DNA of 48,144 nucleotides from Parachlamydiaceae bacterium (GCA_030147755.1 JASBUW010000146.1:1-48144); one strand, 5' to 3'; positions 24,723 to 33,344 are shown, numbered from the stretch's first letter. Made by a program: numbers and translations. Notes: generated by a model from the letters alone, not told the origin.

Positions 24723-25581
24723 AAGATCTATCCTTTTTGCGCTTTTAGCAATCTGCGCTTTTTTTACTCTAGAAGCTCAAGAGAACAAGGAAAATAAAAC
24801 CGTTCTATTGGCAATTTTAGCCAAAAATAAAGCGCATGTGTTACCTCAGTTTTTAGCATGTATTGAAAATTTAGATTATCCTAAGCACTTGATTTCTCTA
24901 TATATTAACACGAATAATAATGAAGATAATACCAAAGAAATTCTTAAGGATTGGATTAGAGAACATAAAAATGATTATCAGCGCGTGATTTTCAAAGGCC
25001 GAGATCTTCAAGATGTGAAGTCGACAAGGCCTCATGAGTGGACATCAGAGAGATTTAAAGTGTTAGCACATATTAGAAATCAAAGTTTACAGCAAGCCAA
25101 AGAATACAAAACGGACTATTATTTCGTGGTAGACTGTGATAACTTCATTACACCTGATACTTTGAAAACATTGATCCAACATGATAAACCAATTATCGCT
25201 CCCCTGCTCAAAGCTATCCCTGAACCCCATGACTTTTATAGCAACTTCTTTTGTGCTGTTTCCCCTTCCGGCTATTATGAAAATCATCCGGATTATATCA
25301 AAATCCTTTCACGTCAAATGAAAGGCACTTTTAAAGTACCTGTGGTCCATTGTACCTATCTCATCAAATCAGAATACTTAGATCAATTAAGTTATAGTGA
25401 TGGCTCTAATGACTATGAATTTGTCATTTTTTCACGCACCGCTAGAAACAACAATGTGGACCAATATATCTGTAACGAAAAAAATTTCGGAGTGCTCCTG
25501 CATTTTCATCAGGATTTAACTTTAGAAGAAGAAAAGAAAAGAGTTGCTGACATCGATATTGCTCGCCTATTAACAAATTAA
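24706..25581 (+). CDS. Secreted glycosyltransferase resembling collagen galactosyltransferase (GT25-like N-domain)
   Basis: 291 aa from the ATG at 24706, overlapping plsB by 17 bp. A signal peptide (MQQLLRRSILFALLAICAFF, cleavage near residue 24) precedes a GT-A domain. Blocks recall the N-terminal half of animal procollagen galactosyltransferases/CERCAM: TVLLAILAKNKAHVLPQFL, EDNTKEILKDW, YYFVVDCDNFITPDTL (metal-binding DCD at 143-145), FYSNFFCAVSPSGYY and FKVPVVHCTYLI. This comparison is from memory. A signal peptide on such an enzyme is unusual in bacteria and means it acts outside the cytoplasm, in the periplasm or the host. The longer frame from 24670 would mask the signal peptide. Confidence 0.78.
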   Translation: MQQLLRRSILFALLAICAFFTLEAQENKENKTVLLAILAKNKAHVLPQFLACIENLDYPKHLISLYINTNNNEDNTKEILKDWIREHKNDYQRVIFKGRDLQDVKSTRPHEWTSERFKVLAHIRNQSLQQAKEYKTDYYFVVDCDNFITPDTLKTLIQHDKPIIAPLLKAIPEPHDFYSNFFCAVSPSGYYENHPDYIKILSRQMKGTFKVPVVHCTYLIKSEYLDQLSYSDGSNDYEFVIFSRTARNNNVDQYICNEKNFGVLLHFHQDLTLEEEKKRVADIDIARLLTN

Positions 25582-25715
25582 AATCGTGTGTCTTTAACAG
25601 CAGGATATCTTACTTTCCGTAATTGGCTAATGATTCCCTGTACATCCTTTTTTTCTGCTTTTAACATTCCAAAAAATGGATGATTCTCGATTTTCTTTTT
25701 ATTTTTTTTATCCAT
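25578..25715 (-). CDS. Small ORF resembling the C-terminus of a VapB-like antitoxin
   Basis: 45 aa (MDKKNKKKIENHPFFGM, then a tail with SQLRKVRYP). GGAGG lies 8 nt before the ATG. The pattern NHPFFGM followed about 20 residues later by LRKxRY recalls the C-terminal toxin-binding tail of plasmid-style antitoxins that pair with PIN-domain toxins. The N-terminal DNA-binding part is absent and no toxin gene adjoins it, so it may be a remnant or an orphan. It ends overlapping the convergent glycosyltransferase stop by 4 bp. The ribosome site argues it is translated; the family link is from memory. Confidence 0.5.
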   Translation of the reverse strand: MDKKNKKKIENHPFFGMLKAEKKDVQGIISQLRKVRYPAVKDTRF

Positions 25716-25742
25716 TATGAAAGCCTCCATTTCATGATTTAT

Positions 25743-25829
25743 CTTGTCTATCCTGCCGCTTGCGATCTTCTTATCTTGTTAAATTTGAAATAACAGGATA
25801 AGAAGAGCGCAAGCAGCAAGATAGACAAA
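25743..25829. repeat. Imperfect palindrome H (ATCYTGNNN type)
   Basis: 25743-25781 pairs with 25791-25829 with four or so mismatches. The units ATCTTGTCT and ATCCTGCCG follow a 9-nt step. TGCCGCTTGCGATC also occurs, as its complement, in the hairpin at 29418-29490. It lies beside the 3' end of the Inc-like gene. Confidence 0.8.
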
Positions 25830-25834
25830 GATGG

Positions 25835-26335
25835 CTATTCCTCTATTTCTTCTTTTTGCTGTGGCTGATTTAGCCCTTTCAATTGCTTATAGAGATCTTG
25901 TAAAGTTTTAAACAAGTCTGAATCTTTCACAGCTTGAATCGCTTTTGCCACCTCTTTATAAGTCTTATAAGCTGTAATGACCGCTGGAATCACCGTTGGC
26001 AAAGATAAAATAATTAACGGTAAAGCTGAAACAGTGATCAATGTCACATTCAATTGTATTTCTGCATGCTCTTTAAAATCTCTTAAACAAGCAAATCGCT
26101 CCATTGTGACCGCATTTAAAGCTTTTCCAAGTAGTGCTTTAGCACAGCTATAAATGATTAAAGGTAATCCACTAAGAATACTCAATACAATCGCCGTACG
26201 ACAACCTAACCAACCCGTCGCATGCGCCACTTTATTGTCCGATTGCTCTAAAAAACGTCCACCCACTCCAAAAGCTGAACAAAGAATGACCGGGGTTCCT
26301 AAAATCACATGATCTAATTCTCTAAATACATTCAT
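25835..26335 (-). CDS. Small membrane protein with two hydrophobic lobes, Inc-like
   Basis: 166 aa, no recognised family. Two long hydrophobic regions (about residues 41-69 and 94-122) are separated by a short polar stretch of 25 residues containing FACLRDFKEHAE. The C-terminus is Lys/Gln/Glu-rich with coiled-coil character. The N-terminus has no signal peptide. A bilobed hydrophobic domain is the usual mark of chlamydial inclusion membrane proteins, although the spacing here is wider than in a classic tight hairpin. AGAGG lies 5 nt before the ATG. It might equally be an ordinary small membrane protein. Confidence 0.6.
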   Translation of the reverse strand: MNVFRELDHVILGTPVILCSAFGVGGRFLEQSDNKVAHATGWLGCRTAIVLSILSGLPLIIYSCAKALLGKALNAVTMERFACLRDFKEHAEIQLNVTLITVSALPLIILSLPTVIPAVITAYKTYKEVAKAIQAVKDSDLFKTLQDLYKQLKGLNQPQQKEEIEE

Positions 26336-26479
26336 ATAACCTCTATTTGTTATTAAGATTTAAAACAAATTAACAGTGTAATTCATTTGTTGTTATAAAT
26401 AAAGAATTAAATTAATCTTTTCTTATTTTCATTAATCTGTCATAATTAAAATCTTATTTTATAACTAAAAGGGGTGTTT

Positions 26480-29392
26480 ATGAATGATTCATTAGGAAAA
26501 TGGTTAAGTCTTTTTTTTCTTTTGTTCGGATCTTTTTTACAAGCAAAAGAAGCGTCTTATCAAATCATCCAAGATCAAACCCACATTCCGCTTCTAACAC
26601 CCTCTTTAGCGCAACGTCAGACCCTCAAATTACGTTTGGCAAATGGACTAGAAGCTTACTTGATTGCTGATCCGGAAGCTCCTAAAGCAGGCGCTGTTTT
26701 AACTGTGCAAGTGGGAAGTTGGGACAACCCTGAAGAATATCCTGGCATGGCACATTTTTTAGAGCATATGCTTTTTTTAGGCACAGAGAAATATCCCATC
26801 GAATCGGATTATGATCGTTTTATTCATCAACATGGTGGTCAATCCAATGCTTATACGGCAGTCGACCATACTTTATATGCTTTTTCTGTTAATCCTTCTG
26901 CCTTTGAAGAGGGATTGGATCGTTTTTCCTTTTTTTTCAAAAAACCACTGTTCAATCCCTCCGGAGTCACCCGCGAACTGCGCGCTATTGATCAGGAATT
27001 CGCTAAGAATATAGTTCAAGATAATTCACGTATGATGCACGTGCAAAAGGAACTGGCTAATCCAAAACATCCTTTTTCGCATTTTTGTGCAGGTAATTCT
27101 TCTACGCTTTCTCAAGTGAAACAAGAAACATTACGTCAATGGTATGATACACATTACAGTGCACATCTCATGCGGTTAATTGTATGTGCTCCTTTACCTT
27201 TAGAAACCTTAAAAGCGTGGGTGATAGAAGATTTTAAAGACATTTCGACTTGTGATTATTCTCCAAAACATATTCAAGAACCGATTTTAGATGAAAATAA
27301 GCAAGGCAAAATGGTCTACATTAAACCTATGAAAGACACACGTTCTTTACAGCTCTTTTGGGAATTGCCCATTACTTTTCCTGTTGAAGAAGCGCTTCAT
27401 TCCACTCAATTTATAAGCTCTTTATTAGGTCATGAAGGGCCTGGAAGTTTGCTCACGATTCTCAAAACAGAACAAATAGCAGAAAGCCTCACTTGTTCCG
27501 GTTATCGTTTGGGCAAAAATCATTTAATTTTTACATTAGATATTCAACTGACGCAAGAAGGATTAGAAAACGTGAATCATGTAATCACACGTTGTTTTCA
27601 AGCCATCCAAGCTTTGCAAAAACAAGAATTACCTATTTATCATTTTGAAGAACTCAAAAAGATGTCCACGTTTCGTTATCAATATCAATCGAGAACAGAT
27701 CTATTTAATTATTTGATGAATATGGGCGGCATGCTGGTTTATGACCGTTTAGAAACCTTTCCTGAAGCTTCTTTAATTCCACAATCCCTTGAATTAAATA
27801 AAGTGCGCGCTTGTTTAAATTTTTTAACCCCTCAACACGCACATTTTACGCTTTTAACACAGGATCCTCCTTATCCATTTGAGCAACAAGAAAAATGGAT
27901 GGAAGTCCCTTATACCCTTAAAAAGATTCATCCCGATCAATTAGCTGCTTGGAGCCACCTGCCTGCTTACCCTCATTTTCATCTACCGGAACCCAATGTT
28001 TTTATTCCTAAAACACTCAAACTCGCACACACATCCTCATTTGATGTAAAACCGCAAAATAAAATGGTGCGTCCTATCCCCTTGATCGATAATGCTCAAG
28101 CTAAGATTTATTATGCCGCGGACACATTTTTTCAAGTCCCGCAAACAAGTTGGTTTTTAGAAATCAAAACACCTGAGGTAGATTCTAGAGACCCACTCAA
28201 AGTGATGCTCGCGGACCTTTACATTTGCAGTCTGGAAGAAATCTTAAATTCTTATAGTTACACAGCCAAACTTGCTGATTTGACTTATCATCTTTCGCGC
28301 ACTACCAATGGAATTTCTCTTCGTCTGCAAGGATATAGTGAAAATGCAGAAGTTCTATTTGATAAAATTTTAGAGCATCTCAAGAATTGCCAGCCCTCAG
28401 AATCTTTGTTTCGCATTTTTAAAGAAAGCTTAGCAAGAGGATGTGCCAATTTTACGCAAGAAAGCCCCTTGCAACAAGGCTGTGAAATCTATCATCATAT
28501 TGTCTACGAATCTTACGTTACTCATCAACAGGCTCTAGAGGCGTTAGACAAAATATCTTATCCTCTATTTTTAGATTATATGAATCATTTATATGATCAG
28601 ACTTATGTAGAAGGGCTTTTTTATGGCAATGTAACCCCTGAGCAAGCTCTTCGAGCGTGGCAAAAGCTACAAAAAGTGCTAGCGAGCGCAGAATTTCCCC
28701 TTGAACAACACTTAACTGAACGTATTGTGGTTCTTCCTCATGAAAAAGGACCCTTTGTGATTGAGAAAGCGATTTCACTCCCTGCACATGCCCTCATTTT
28801 AAGCATTGAACAACCTAGCTTCTCTTTTAAAATACGGGCTGCTCAACAAATTTTAGCTCAAGCCATGAAAAGTGCTTTTTATTCTACTCTACGCACAAAA
28901 CAGCAAACAAGTTATATCGTGACTTCTAAAGCAGAAGAAATTCATCAACACCTCTTTACTTATTTCGCTTTGCAATCCACTACACATGATCCACGTGATT
29001 TATTAGCACGTGTTGAGCTTTTTATTGAAGAGTTTTTAGAAGAGATGCCCATCACTACCCTCACAGCTGAAAATTTTGAATCCATTCGCCACTCTTTAAT
29101 CAATGCACTAGAAAATTCTACGCAAAATTTATTTGAAACAGGCAGTTTATTAAATACTTTGGCTTTTCAATATGAAGGAGATTTTGACTGGTTAGCCAAG
29201 CGTATTCAAGGATTCAAAGAATTAACCTATGAAGAATTTCTAAAAATTGCTATGCATTCATTAGGCAAGCAAAACAAGCGACGTTTAGCAATTCTCGTGC
29301 GCGGCATCAGTCAAAATGATTTTCACTATGTGCCTCTACAAGAATCTCAAGAAATGCGTGAATTGAGTCATTATCGTCGCTTCAAGGAATAG
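26480..29392 (+). CDS. Insulinase-like M16 zinc metalloprotease
   Basis: 970 aa from the ATG at 26480, preceded by AAGGGG. A signal peptide (residues 1 to about 22) marks periplasmic or extracellular export. The inverted zinc motif HFLEH is at 92-96 in the context MAHFLEHMLFLGTEKYP, with the third ligand expected in ELRAIDQEFAKN about 75 residues on. The full size matches pitrilysin/insulin-degrading enzymes with four M16 domains, of which only the first is catalytic. Chlamydia has a ptr-type gene next to plsB and rng, so position supports orthology; here the secreted glycosyltransferase and Inc-like gene lie between. It degrades peptides; its natural substrate is unknown. Confidence 0.92.
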   Translation: MNDSLGKWLSLFFLLFGSFLQAKEASYQIIQDQTHIPLLTPSLAQRQTLKLRLANGLEAYLIADPEAPKAGAVLTVQVGSWDNPEEYPGMAHFLEHMLFLGTEKYPIESDYDRFIHQHGGQSNAYTAVDHTLYAFSVNPSAFEEGLDRFSFFFKKPLFNPSGVTRELRAIDQEFAKNIVQDNSRMMHVQKELANPKHPFSHFCAGNSSTLSQVKQETLRQWYDTHYSAHLMRLIVCAPLPLETLKAWVIEDFKDISTCDYSPKHIQEPILDENKQGKMVYIKPMKDTRSLQLFWELPITFPVEEALHSTQFISSLLGHEGPGSLLTILKTEQIAESLTCSGYRLGKNHLIFTLDIQLTQEGLENVNHVITRCFQAIQALQKQELPIYHFEELKKMSTFRYQYQSRTDLFNYLMNMGGMLVYDRLETFPEASLIPQSLELNKVRACLNFLTPQHAHFTLLTQDPPYPFEQQEKWMEVPYTLKKIHPDQLAAWSHLPAYPHFHLPEPNVFIPKTLKLAHTSSFDVKPQNKMVRPIPLIDNAQAKIYYAADTFFQVPQTSWFLEIKTPEVDSRDPLKVMLADLYICSLEEILNSYSYTAKLADLTYHLSRTTNGISLRLQGYSENAEVLFDKILEHLKNCQPSESLFRIFKESLARGCANFTQESPLQQGCEIYHHIVYESYVTHQQALEALDKISYPLFLDYMNHLYDQTYVEGLFYGNVTPEQALRAWQKLQKVLASAEFPLEQHLTERIVVLPHEKGPFVIEKAISLPAHALILSIEQPSFSFKIRAAQQILAQAMKSAFYSTLRTKQQTSYIVTSKAEEIHQHLFTYFALQSTTHDPRDLLARVELFIEEFLEEMPITTLTAENFESIRHSLINALENSTQNLFETGSLLNTLAFQYEGDFDWLAKRIQGFKELTYEEFLKIAMHSLGKQNKRRLAILVRGISQNDFHYVPLQESQEMRELSHYRRFKE

Positions 29393-29417
29393 AGGAATTA
29401 AACTATTTATCCTTTTT

Positions 29418-29490
29418 ATCCTGCGCATCTTGTTCTCTCTTTAATAAAAGAACAAGATGCACAGGATCGCAAGCGGCAAGATAAGAAAGA
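29418..29490. repeat. Hairpin I, related to palindrome H
   Basis: ATCCTGCGCATCTTGTTCT (29418-29436) pairs with AGAACAAGATGCACAGGAT (29449-29467), 18 of 19. The flanking CGCAAGCGGCAAGATAAG (about 29468-29485) matches the right arm of palindrome H. It lies between the M16 and TerC genes and may be a terminator or processing hairpin. Confidence 0.75.
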
Positions 29491-29542
29491 TTTATTGATT
29501 ATTAAATTTCTCTCATGAAAATATCCTGATAGAGAGGATGAT

Positions 29543-30490
29543 ATGCCCGTTACCATCACCCACTGGGTTGTATTTAATGTTCTTATCCTTATTTTCTTAG
29601 GAATAGACCTCTGGCGTTTTTATCGCCATCCTCATCTCATCAGTCTATCTGAAGCATTATGGTCCACGTGTGGATGGATTTTACTGGCTTTTGCTTTTAA
29701 TATTTGGATTTATATCCATTTTGGTCCGGTTTATGCTCTTGAGTTTTTCACAGGTTATTTAGTGGAAAAATCTCTGAGTGTAGATAATCTTTTCGTCTTC
29801 TTACTGATTTTTTCTCATTTTAAAGTCCCGGAAATCGCCAGACATCAAGTATTATTTTATGGCGTGTTAGGCGCAATTATCATGCGTGCTATCCTTATTT
29901 GTTTGGGAATCGTTCTAGTCAAAAGTTTCGAATGGATTTTCCCTGTCTTTGGAATTTTTCTGATTGTAGTGGGATTTCGCCTCGCCTTTAAAAAAGCAGC
30001 AGAAGAAGATAAAATCGATCAAAGTATGGTGTATCGTTGGCTGAATAAACATCTGCCCCTTACTCCCACGTATGTTGACCAATCTTTTATCGTTCAACAA
30101 AATGGACGCTGGATGGCAACTCCTTTATTACTTGTCCTTATCCTGATTGAAGTGACTGACTTAGTCTTCGCACTCGATTCTGTTCCTGCCATCTTGGGGA
30201 TTACAACAGATGCTTTTATTGTCTATACTTCTAATATTCTTGCTATCTTGGGCTTACGCTCTCTTTTCTTTGCTTTAGAAAATATCATGAAGAACTTTCA
30301 TCTCTTGCACTATGCCCTCGCCTTTATCCTGATGTTTATTGGGACTAAAATGGTCATTATCGAATTTTTTCATATCCCCACCTGGATTACACTGAGTATT
30401 TTAATTAGTGCCCTTTCTGCAGCAGTGGGTGCTTCTCTTTGGTGGCCCCTTCCAGAAAATGATACAAATAATAAACCAAACCATAAATAA
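29543..30490 (+). CDS. TerC/Alx family integral membrane protein
   Basis: 315 aa with about eight to nine transmembrane helices. Signature acidic motifs are SVDNLFVFLLIF near residue 79 and DLVFALDSVPAILGI near 208, with EVTD just before the latter. The family is linked to manganese export and tellurite resistance, and to metal loading of exported proteins. GAGAGG precedes the ATG. There is no yybP-ykoY-type manganese riboswitch in the upstream gap that I can see. Probable role: metal ion homeostasis. Confidence 0.92.
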   Translation: MPVTITHWVVFNVLILIFLGIDLWRFYRHPHLISLSEALWSTCGWILLAFAFNIWIYIHFGPVYALEFFTGYLVEKSLSVDNLFVFLLIFSHFKVPEIARHQVLFYGVLGAIIMRAILICLGIVLVKSFEWIFPVFGIFLIVVGFRLAFKKAAEEDKIDQSMVYRWLNKHLPLTPTYVDQSFIVQQNGRWMATPLLLVLILIEVTDLVFALDSVPAILGITTDAFIVYTSNILAILGLRSLFFALENIMKNFHLLHYALAFILMFIGTKMVIIEFFHIPTWITLSILISALSAAVGASLWWPLPENDTNNKPNHK

Positions 30491-30567
30491 TATTTGTTTA
30501 AATTCATCTTGTAATTAATTAAAAAGATTAATAAAATCTCAACTAGTTCTTTAAGTGAGAGGATATT

Positions 30568-30888
30568 ATGTCTGACAAAGAAAATTTAGATCATCAGCTC
30601 CAACAAACCATGCTGAAAATGAAAGAGCTTTCGATTAAGAAGGAGCGCTTAGCTCATACTTATCAACAACTTCTGACAGATTTAGCGATGACTTCAGAAG
30701 AAGTCCTCACTTATACAAAAAATCCGGATAATTTTTCTCCTCCGCTATGGGAAGAATTACAAAATGAAAAGAAAAAATTAGATGAAGAATTAGAGTTAGA
30801 ACTGAGTCATGTACGAGATCCTCTTAAGACCAAGAAAAGTTTGTCCGAGCAAGGACTGGTAAAACCACATTGGATTTTTGTTCGTTAG
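30568..30888 (+). CDS. Small coiled-coil protein, function unknown
   Basis: 106 aa, highly charged and mostly helical: two coiled-coil stretches at about residues 5-45 and 63-82 are separated by a Pro-containing linker (NPDNFSPPLWEELQ). There is no signal peptide or membrane helix. A good ribosome site (GAGAGGAT) supports translation. It sits between terC and transaldolase on the same strand. Its size and shape would fit a chaperone-like or scaffold protein, but I do not recognise the family. Confidence 0.7.
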   Translation: MSDKENLDHQLQQTMLKMKELSIKKERLAHTYQQLLTDLAMTSEEVLTYTKNPDNFSPPLWEELQNEKKKLDEELELELSHVRDPLKTKKSLSEQGLVKPHWIFVR

Positions 30889-30962
30889 CCACTTTTTGTA
30901 ATTCCTATTTCTAATAAATATGCGCTCTTGCTATGAAAGAGAAAAAGCAAGAGGTGTTTACT

Positions 30963-31928
30963 ATGAGTAAATTGGAAGAACTTAAGAAATGGACAAACGT
31001 CACGACCGATACAGGCGAAATTGAAGAAATTAAACGCTATCACCCTATCGATGCCGCCACCAATAATTACTTTGTCGCCCAAGCTGCCCTTCTTCCTCAA
31101 TACCGCTATCTAGTGGAAGAGGCCATTCAATATGCCCATCAACATGCTCAAACCGATGAAGAACGCTTAAAATTGGCTCTTGATAGAGTTTACGTCAATT
31201 TTGGCCGAGAGGTTCTTAAAAACATCTCAGGACGCGTTTCTTTACAAGTAGATGCCAGACTTGCTTATAACACACAAGCGACGATCGAAAAAGCAAGAAA
31301 AATGATTCAAATGCTCGAAGAAGAAGGATTTAGTCGGGAACGTGTGTTAATTAAATTGATCACAACTTGGGAAGGAATTGAAGCAGCTCGTCAATTGGAA
31401 CAAGAGGGCATTCATTGCAATATGACGCTTATCTTTTCGCTGGCACAAGCTATCGCATGCTTAGATGCAAAAGTCACCTTGATTTCTCCCTTTGTCGGAA
31501 TGCTTTTAGACTGGCATAAAGAGGCAGAAGGTGAGCAATGTTGTCCCACTGATCCGGGTATCGTTTTAGTCACAAAAATTTACAATTACTGCAAAAAATT
31601 CGATTATAAAGTGCAAATCATGGCAGCAAGCTTTCGCAATAGCAGTGAAGTGCTGCTTTTAGCGGGTTGTGATTTCATTACAGTGCCTATTCCTATTTTA
31701 GACATTTTAGCCCGTGAAGAAGGTCCTGTAGAACGTCAATTAACTCCTCAACGTGCTAAAGATCTGCCTTTAGAGAAAAAAACAATGGATAGAGAACAAT
31801 TGCAATTATGTTTGGTAAAAGAAGCCCCTGCTTATGAGCAATTTGCAAAAGGTTTTCGTAGATTTATACACGCAGTAGAAGAATTGGAGCACTTTATTGA
31901 GCAAGCTTCTCTTCATAAAATTTCTTAG
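30963..31928 (+). CDS. tal: Transaldolase
   Basis: 321 aa from the ATG at 30963 (MSKLEELKKW), preceded by AGAGGTG; the frame opens 10 codons earlier without a family match. It transfers dihydroxyacetone between sugar phosphates in the non-oxidative pentose phosphate pathway. The Schiff-base Lys lies in VLIKLITTWEGIEAARQLE, and CNMTLIFSLAQA and ISPFVGMLLDWHKE are standard TalB motifs. The otherwise invariant DATTNPS segment reads DAATNNYF here, a small deviation in a substrate-contact region. The first half is otherwise normal, so it is probably active. Confidence 0.94.
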   Translation: MSKLEELKKWTNVTTDTGEIEEIKRYHPIDAATNNYFVAQAALLPQYRYLVEEAIQYAHQHAQTDEERLKLALDRVYVNFGREVLKNISGRVSLQVDARLAYNTQATIEKARKMIQMLEEEGFSRERVLIKLITTWEGIEAARQLEQEGIHCNMTLIFSLAQAIACLDAKVTLISPFVGMLLDWHKEAEGEQCCPTDPGIVLVTKIYNYCKKFDYKVQIMAASFRNSSEVLLLAGCDFITVPIPILDILAREEGPVERQLTPQRAKDLPLEKKTMDREQLQLCLVKEAPAYEQFAKGFRRFIHAVEELEHFIEQASLHKIS

Positions 31929-31960
31929 AAAAGTGATTTCTATTTTTACATTTTTGCCTA

Positions 31961-32001
31961 CCTTCAGTTAAGATTTCCCACAAAGAAATCTTAACTGAAG
32001 G
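31961..32001 (+). promoter_or_regulatory. Perfect 17-bp hairpin covering the ribosome site of the next gene
   Basis: CCTTCAGTTAAGATTTC (31961-31977), 7-nt loop, GAAATCTTAACTGAAGG (31985-32001). No T-tract follows, so a simple terminator is unlikely. The last bases AAGG are the only ribosome site for the ATG at 32011, so the stem would hide it in the transcript, suggesting translational control. Confidence 0.65.
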
Positions 32002-32010
32002 TTAAAATCC

Positions 32011-33201
32011 ATGCGTGATGTTTTCATTCTTTTCTTAAGTTTCATTTGTTACATCAATCAGACCGAAGCGCTCGCAGAAAGATCTATCTGTTTAAACATG
32101 ATTGTCAAAGATGAAAGCGCTGTAATTACACGTTGTCTTGCCTCTGCCAAACCGTTGATTGATTACTGGGTGATTGTAGATACAGGTTCAACAGATGGCA
32201 CTCAAAAGATCATCAAAGACTTCATGCAAGATATTCCAGGAGAGCTTCACGAACGTCCTTGGATCAATTTTGCGCATAATCGTAATGAAGCATTGGAACT
32301 AGCCAAAAACCACGCCGATTATATTCTGTTTATAGATGCAGATGACGTCTTTGCTTTTCCCAAAAAATTTAAATTACCTCCTTTGACTAAAGACGGTTAT
32401 TACCTCCCTATTGAATATGGAGGAACCATTTATAACAGAATTCAATTGGTGAAGAGTGCCTTAAATTGGAAATGGATTGGTGTGGTGCACGAAGCGATCA
32501 GCTCAACAGAAGCCAGAAGTTATGATGTGTTGTCAGATGTGAAAATCGTTATCAGCAATGACGGAAGTCGCTCTCAAGACACGAAAAAATTTCAAAAAGA
32601 TGCAGAACTTTTGGAGAAAGCTTTACTAGAAGACCCCCATAACAGTCGCAATGTCTTTTATTTGGCCCAATCTTATCGCGATGCACAAGACCCTGAACAG
32701 GCTTTAAAGAACTATGAAAAAAGAGTCAAAATGGGAGGTTGGAATGAAGAAGTCTTTTATTCCCTGTTACAAATTGGCTTGCTTCAAGAAGCGCTAGGGA
32801 TGAATCTTAAAAAGATCGTGGCGAGTTATGAAAAAGCATATACTTATCGTCCCTCACGTATCGAGCCTCTTTATCGCTTAGCCAATTTGTATAGACGAGA
32901 AGAGAATTACTTAGCGGGCTACCAAACAGCACTTAGAGGACTTGACCAGCGCGATTCGACGGATGGTTTGTTTGTAGAAAAGTGGATCTATGATTATGGG
33001 TTGTTATTTGAATTCTCTATTTGTGCCTATTGGGTAGATAAATACACAGAATCTTTATTAGCGTCTCAGGCTCTTCTGGCTAATCCTAAGCTGCCTGTTG
33101 AGATCAGAGAGAGCGTGCAAAGAAATTTAAAATGGGTGCAAGAGAAATTTGCTGAGTCTAAACACCATTCTAAGGCTCTCTATCCGCTGCTCAAGAACTA
33201 A
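32011..33201 (+). CDS. Secreted family 2 glycosyltransferase with TPR-like C-terminal half
   Basis: 396 aa. A signal peptide (residues 1 to about 22, ending TEALA) is followed by a GT-A domain: ICLNMIVKDESAVITRCLAS, VDTGSTDGTQKI and the metal-binding ILFIDADDVF (DADD at 109-112). Residues about 190-390 form helical repeats of TPR type (NVFYLAQSYRDAQDPEQALKNY). This domain pair is known from bacterial SPBc2-type glycosyltransferases, which normally lack signal peptides; export to periplasm or host is implied here. Together with the gene at 24706 it makes two exported glycosyltransferases in one window. The acceptor is unknown. Confidence 0.82.
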   Translation: MRDVFILFLSFICYINQTEALAERSICLNMIVKDESAVITRCLASAKPLIDYWVIVDTGSTDGTQKIIKDFMQDIPGELHERPWINFAHNRNEALELAKNHADYILFIDADDVFAFPKKFKLPPLTKDGYYLPIEYGGTIYNRIQLVKSALNWKWIGVVHEAISSTEARSYDVLSDVKIVISNDGSRSQDTKKFQKDAELLEKALLEDPHNSRNVFYLAQSYRDAQDPEQALKNYEKRVKMGGWNEEVFYSLLQIGLLQEALGMNLKKIVASYEKAYTYRPSRIEPLYRLANLYRREENYLAGYQTALRGLDQRDSTDGLFVEKWIYDYGLLFEFSICAYWVDKYTESLLASQALLANPKLPVEIRESVQRNLKWVQEKFAESKHHSKALYPLLKN

Positions 33202-33215
33202 CATGAATGGACCAA

Positions 33216-33293
33216 AATGGACCTGATGGACCTCATAGACCTAATGGACAAAACCTCATGTCCATTAGGTCTATGAGGTCCATCAGGTCCATT
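33216..33293. repeat. Nonamer-built palindrome J (ATGGACCTN units)
   Basis: Perfect 35-bp inverted repeat (33216-33250 and 33259-33293) with an 8-nt loop. Units: ATGGACCTG, ATGGACCTC, ATAGACCTA, ATGGACAAA. It lies between the convergent glycosyltransferase and proS genes. Confidence 0.93.
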
Positions 33294-33308
33294 AATGCAA
33301 GTTCCAGC

Positions 33309-33328
33309 GACCTTAAAAGCTTAAGGTC
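33309..33328. terminator. Hairpin at the 3' end of proS
   Basis: GACCTTAA-AAGC-TTAAGGTC, 8-bp stem, 16 bp after the proS stop. On the minus strand it is followed by GCTGG rather than a T-run, so termination efficiency is uncertain. Confidence 0.4.
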
Positions 33329-33344
33329 AAAACTTACTAAAACA

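Noticed and set aside
29393..29542. Manganese (yybP-ykoY) riboswitch before terC
   Set aside because: The gap is occupied by hairpin I and shows none of the expected conserved loops.
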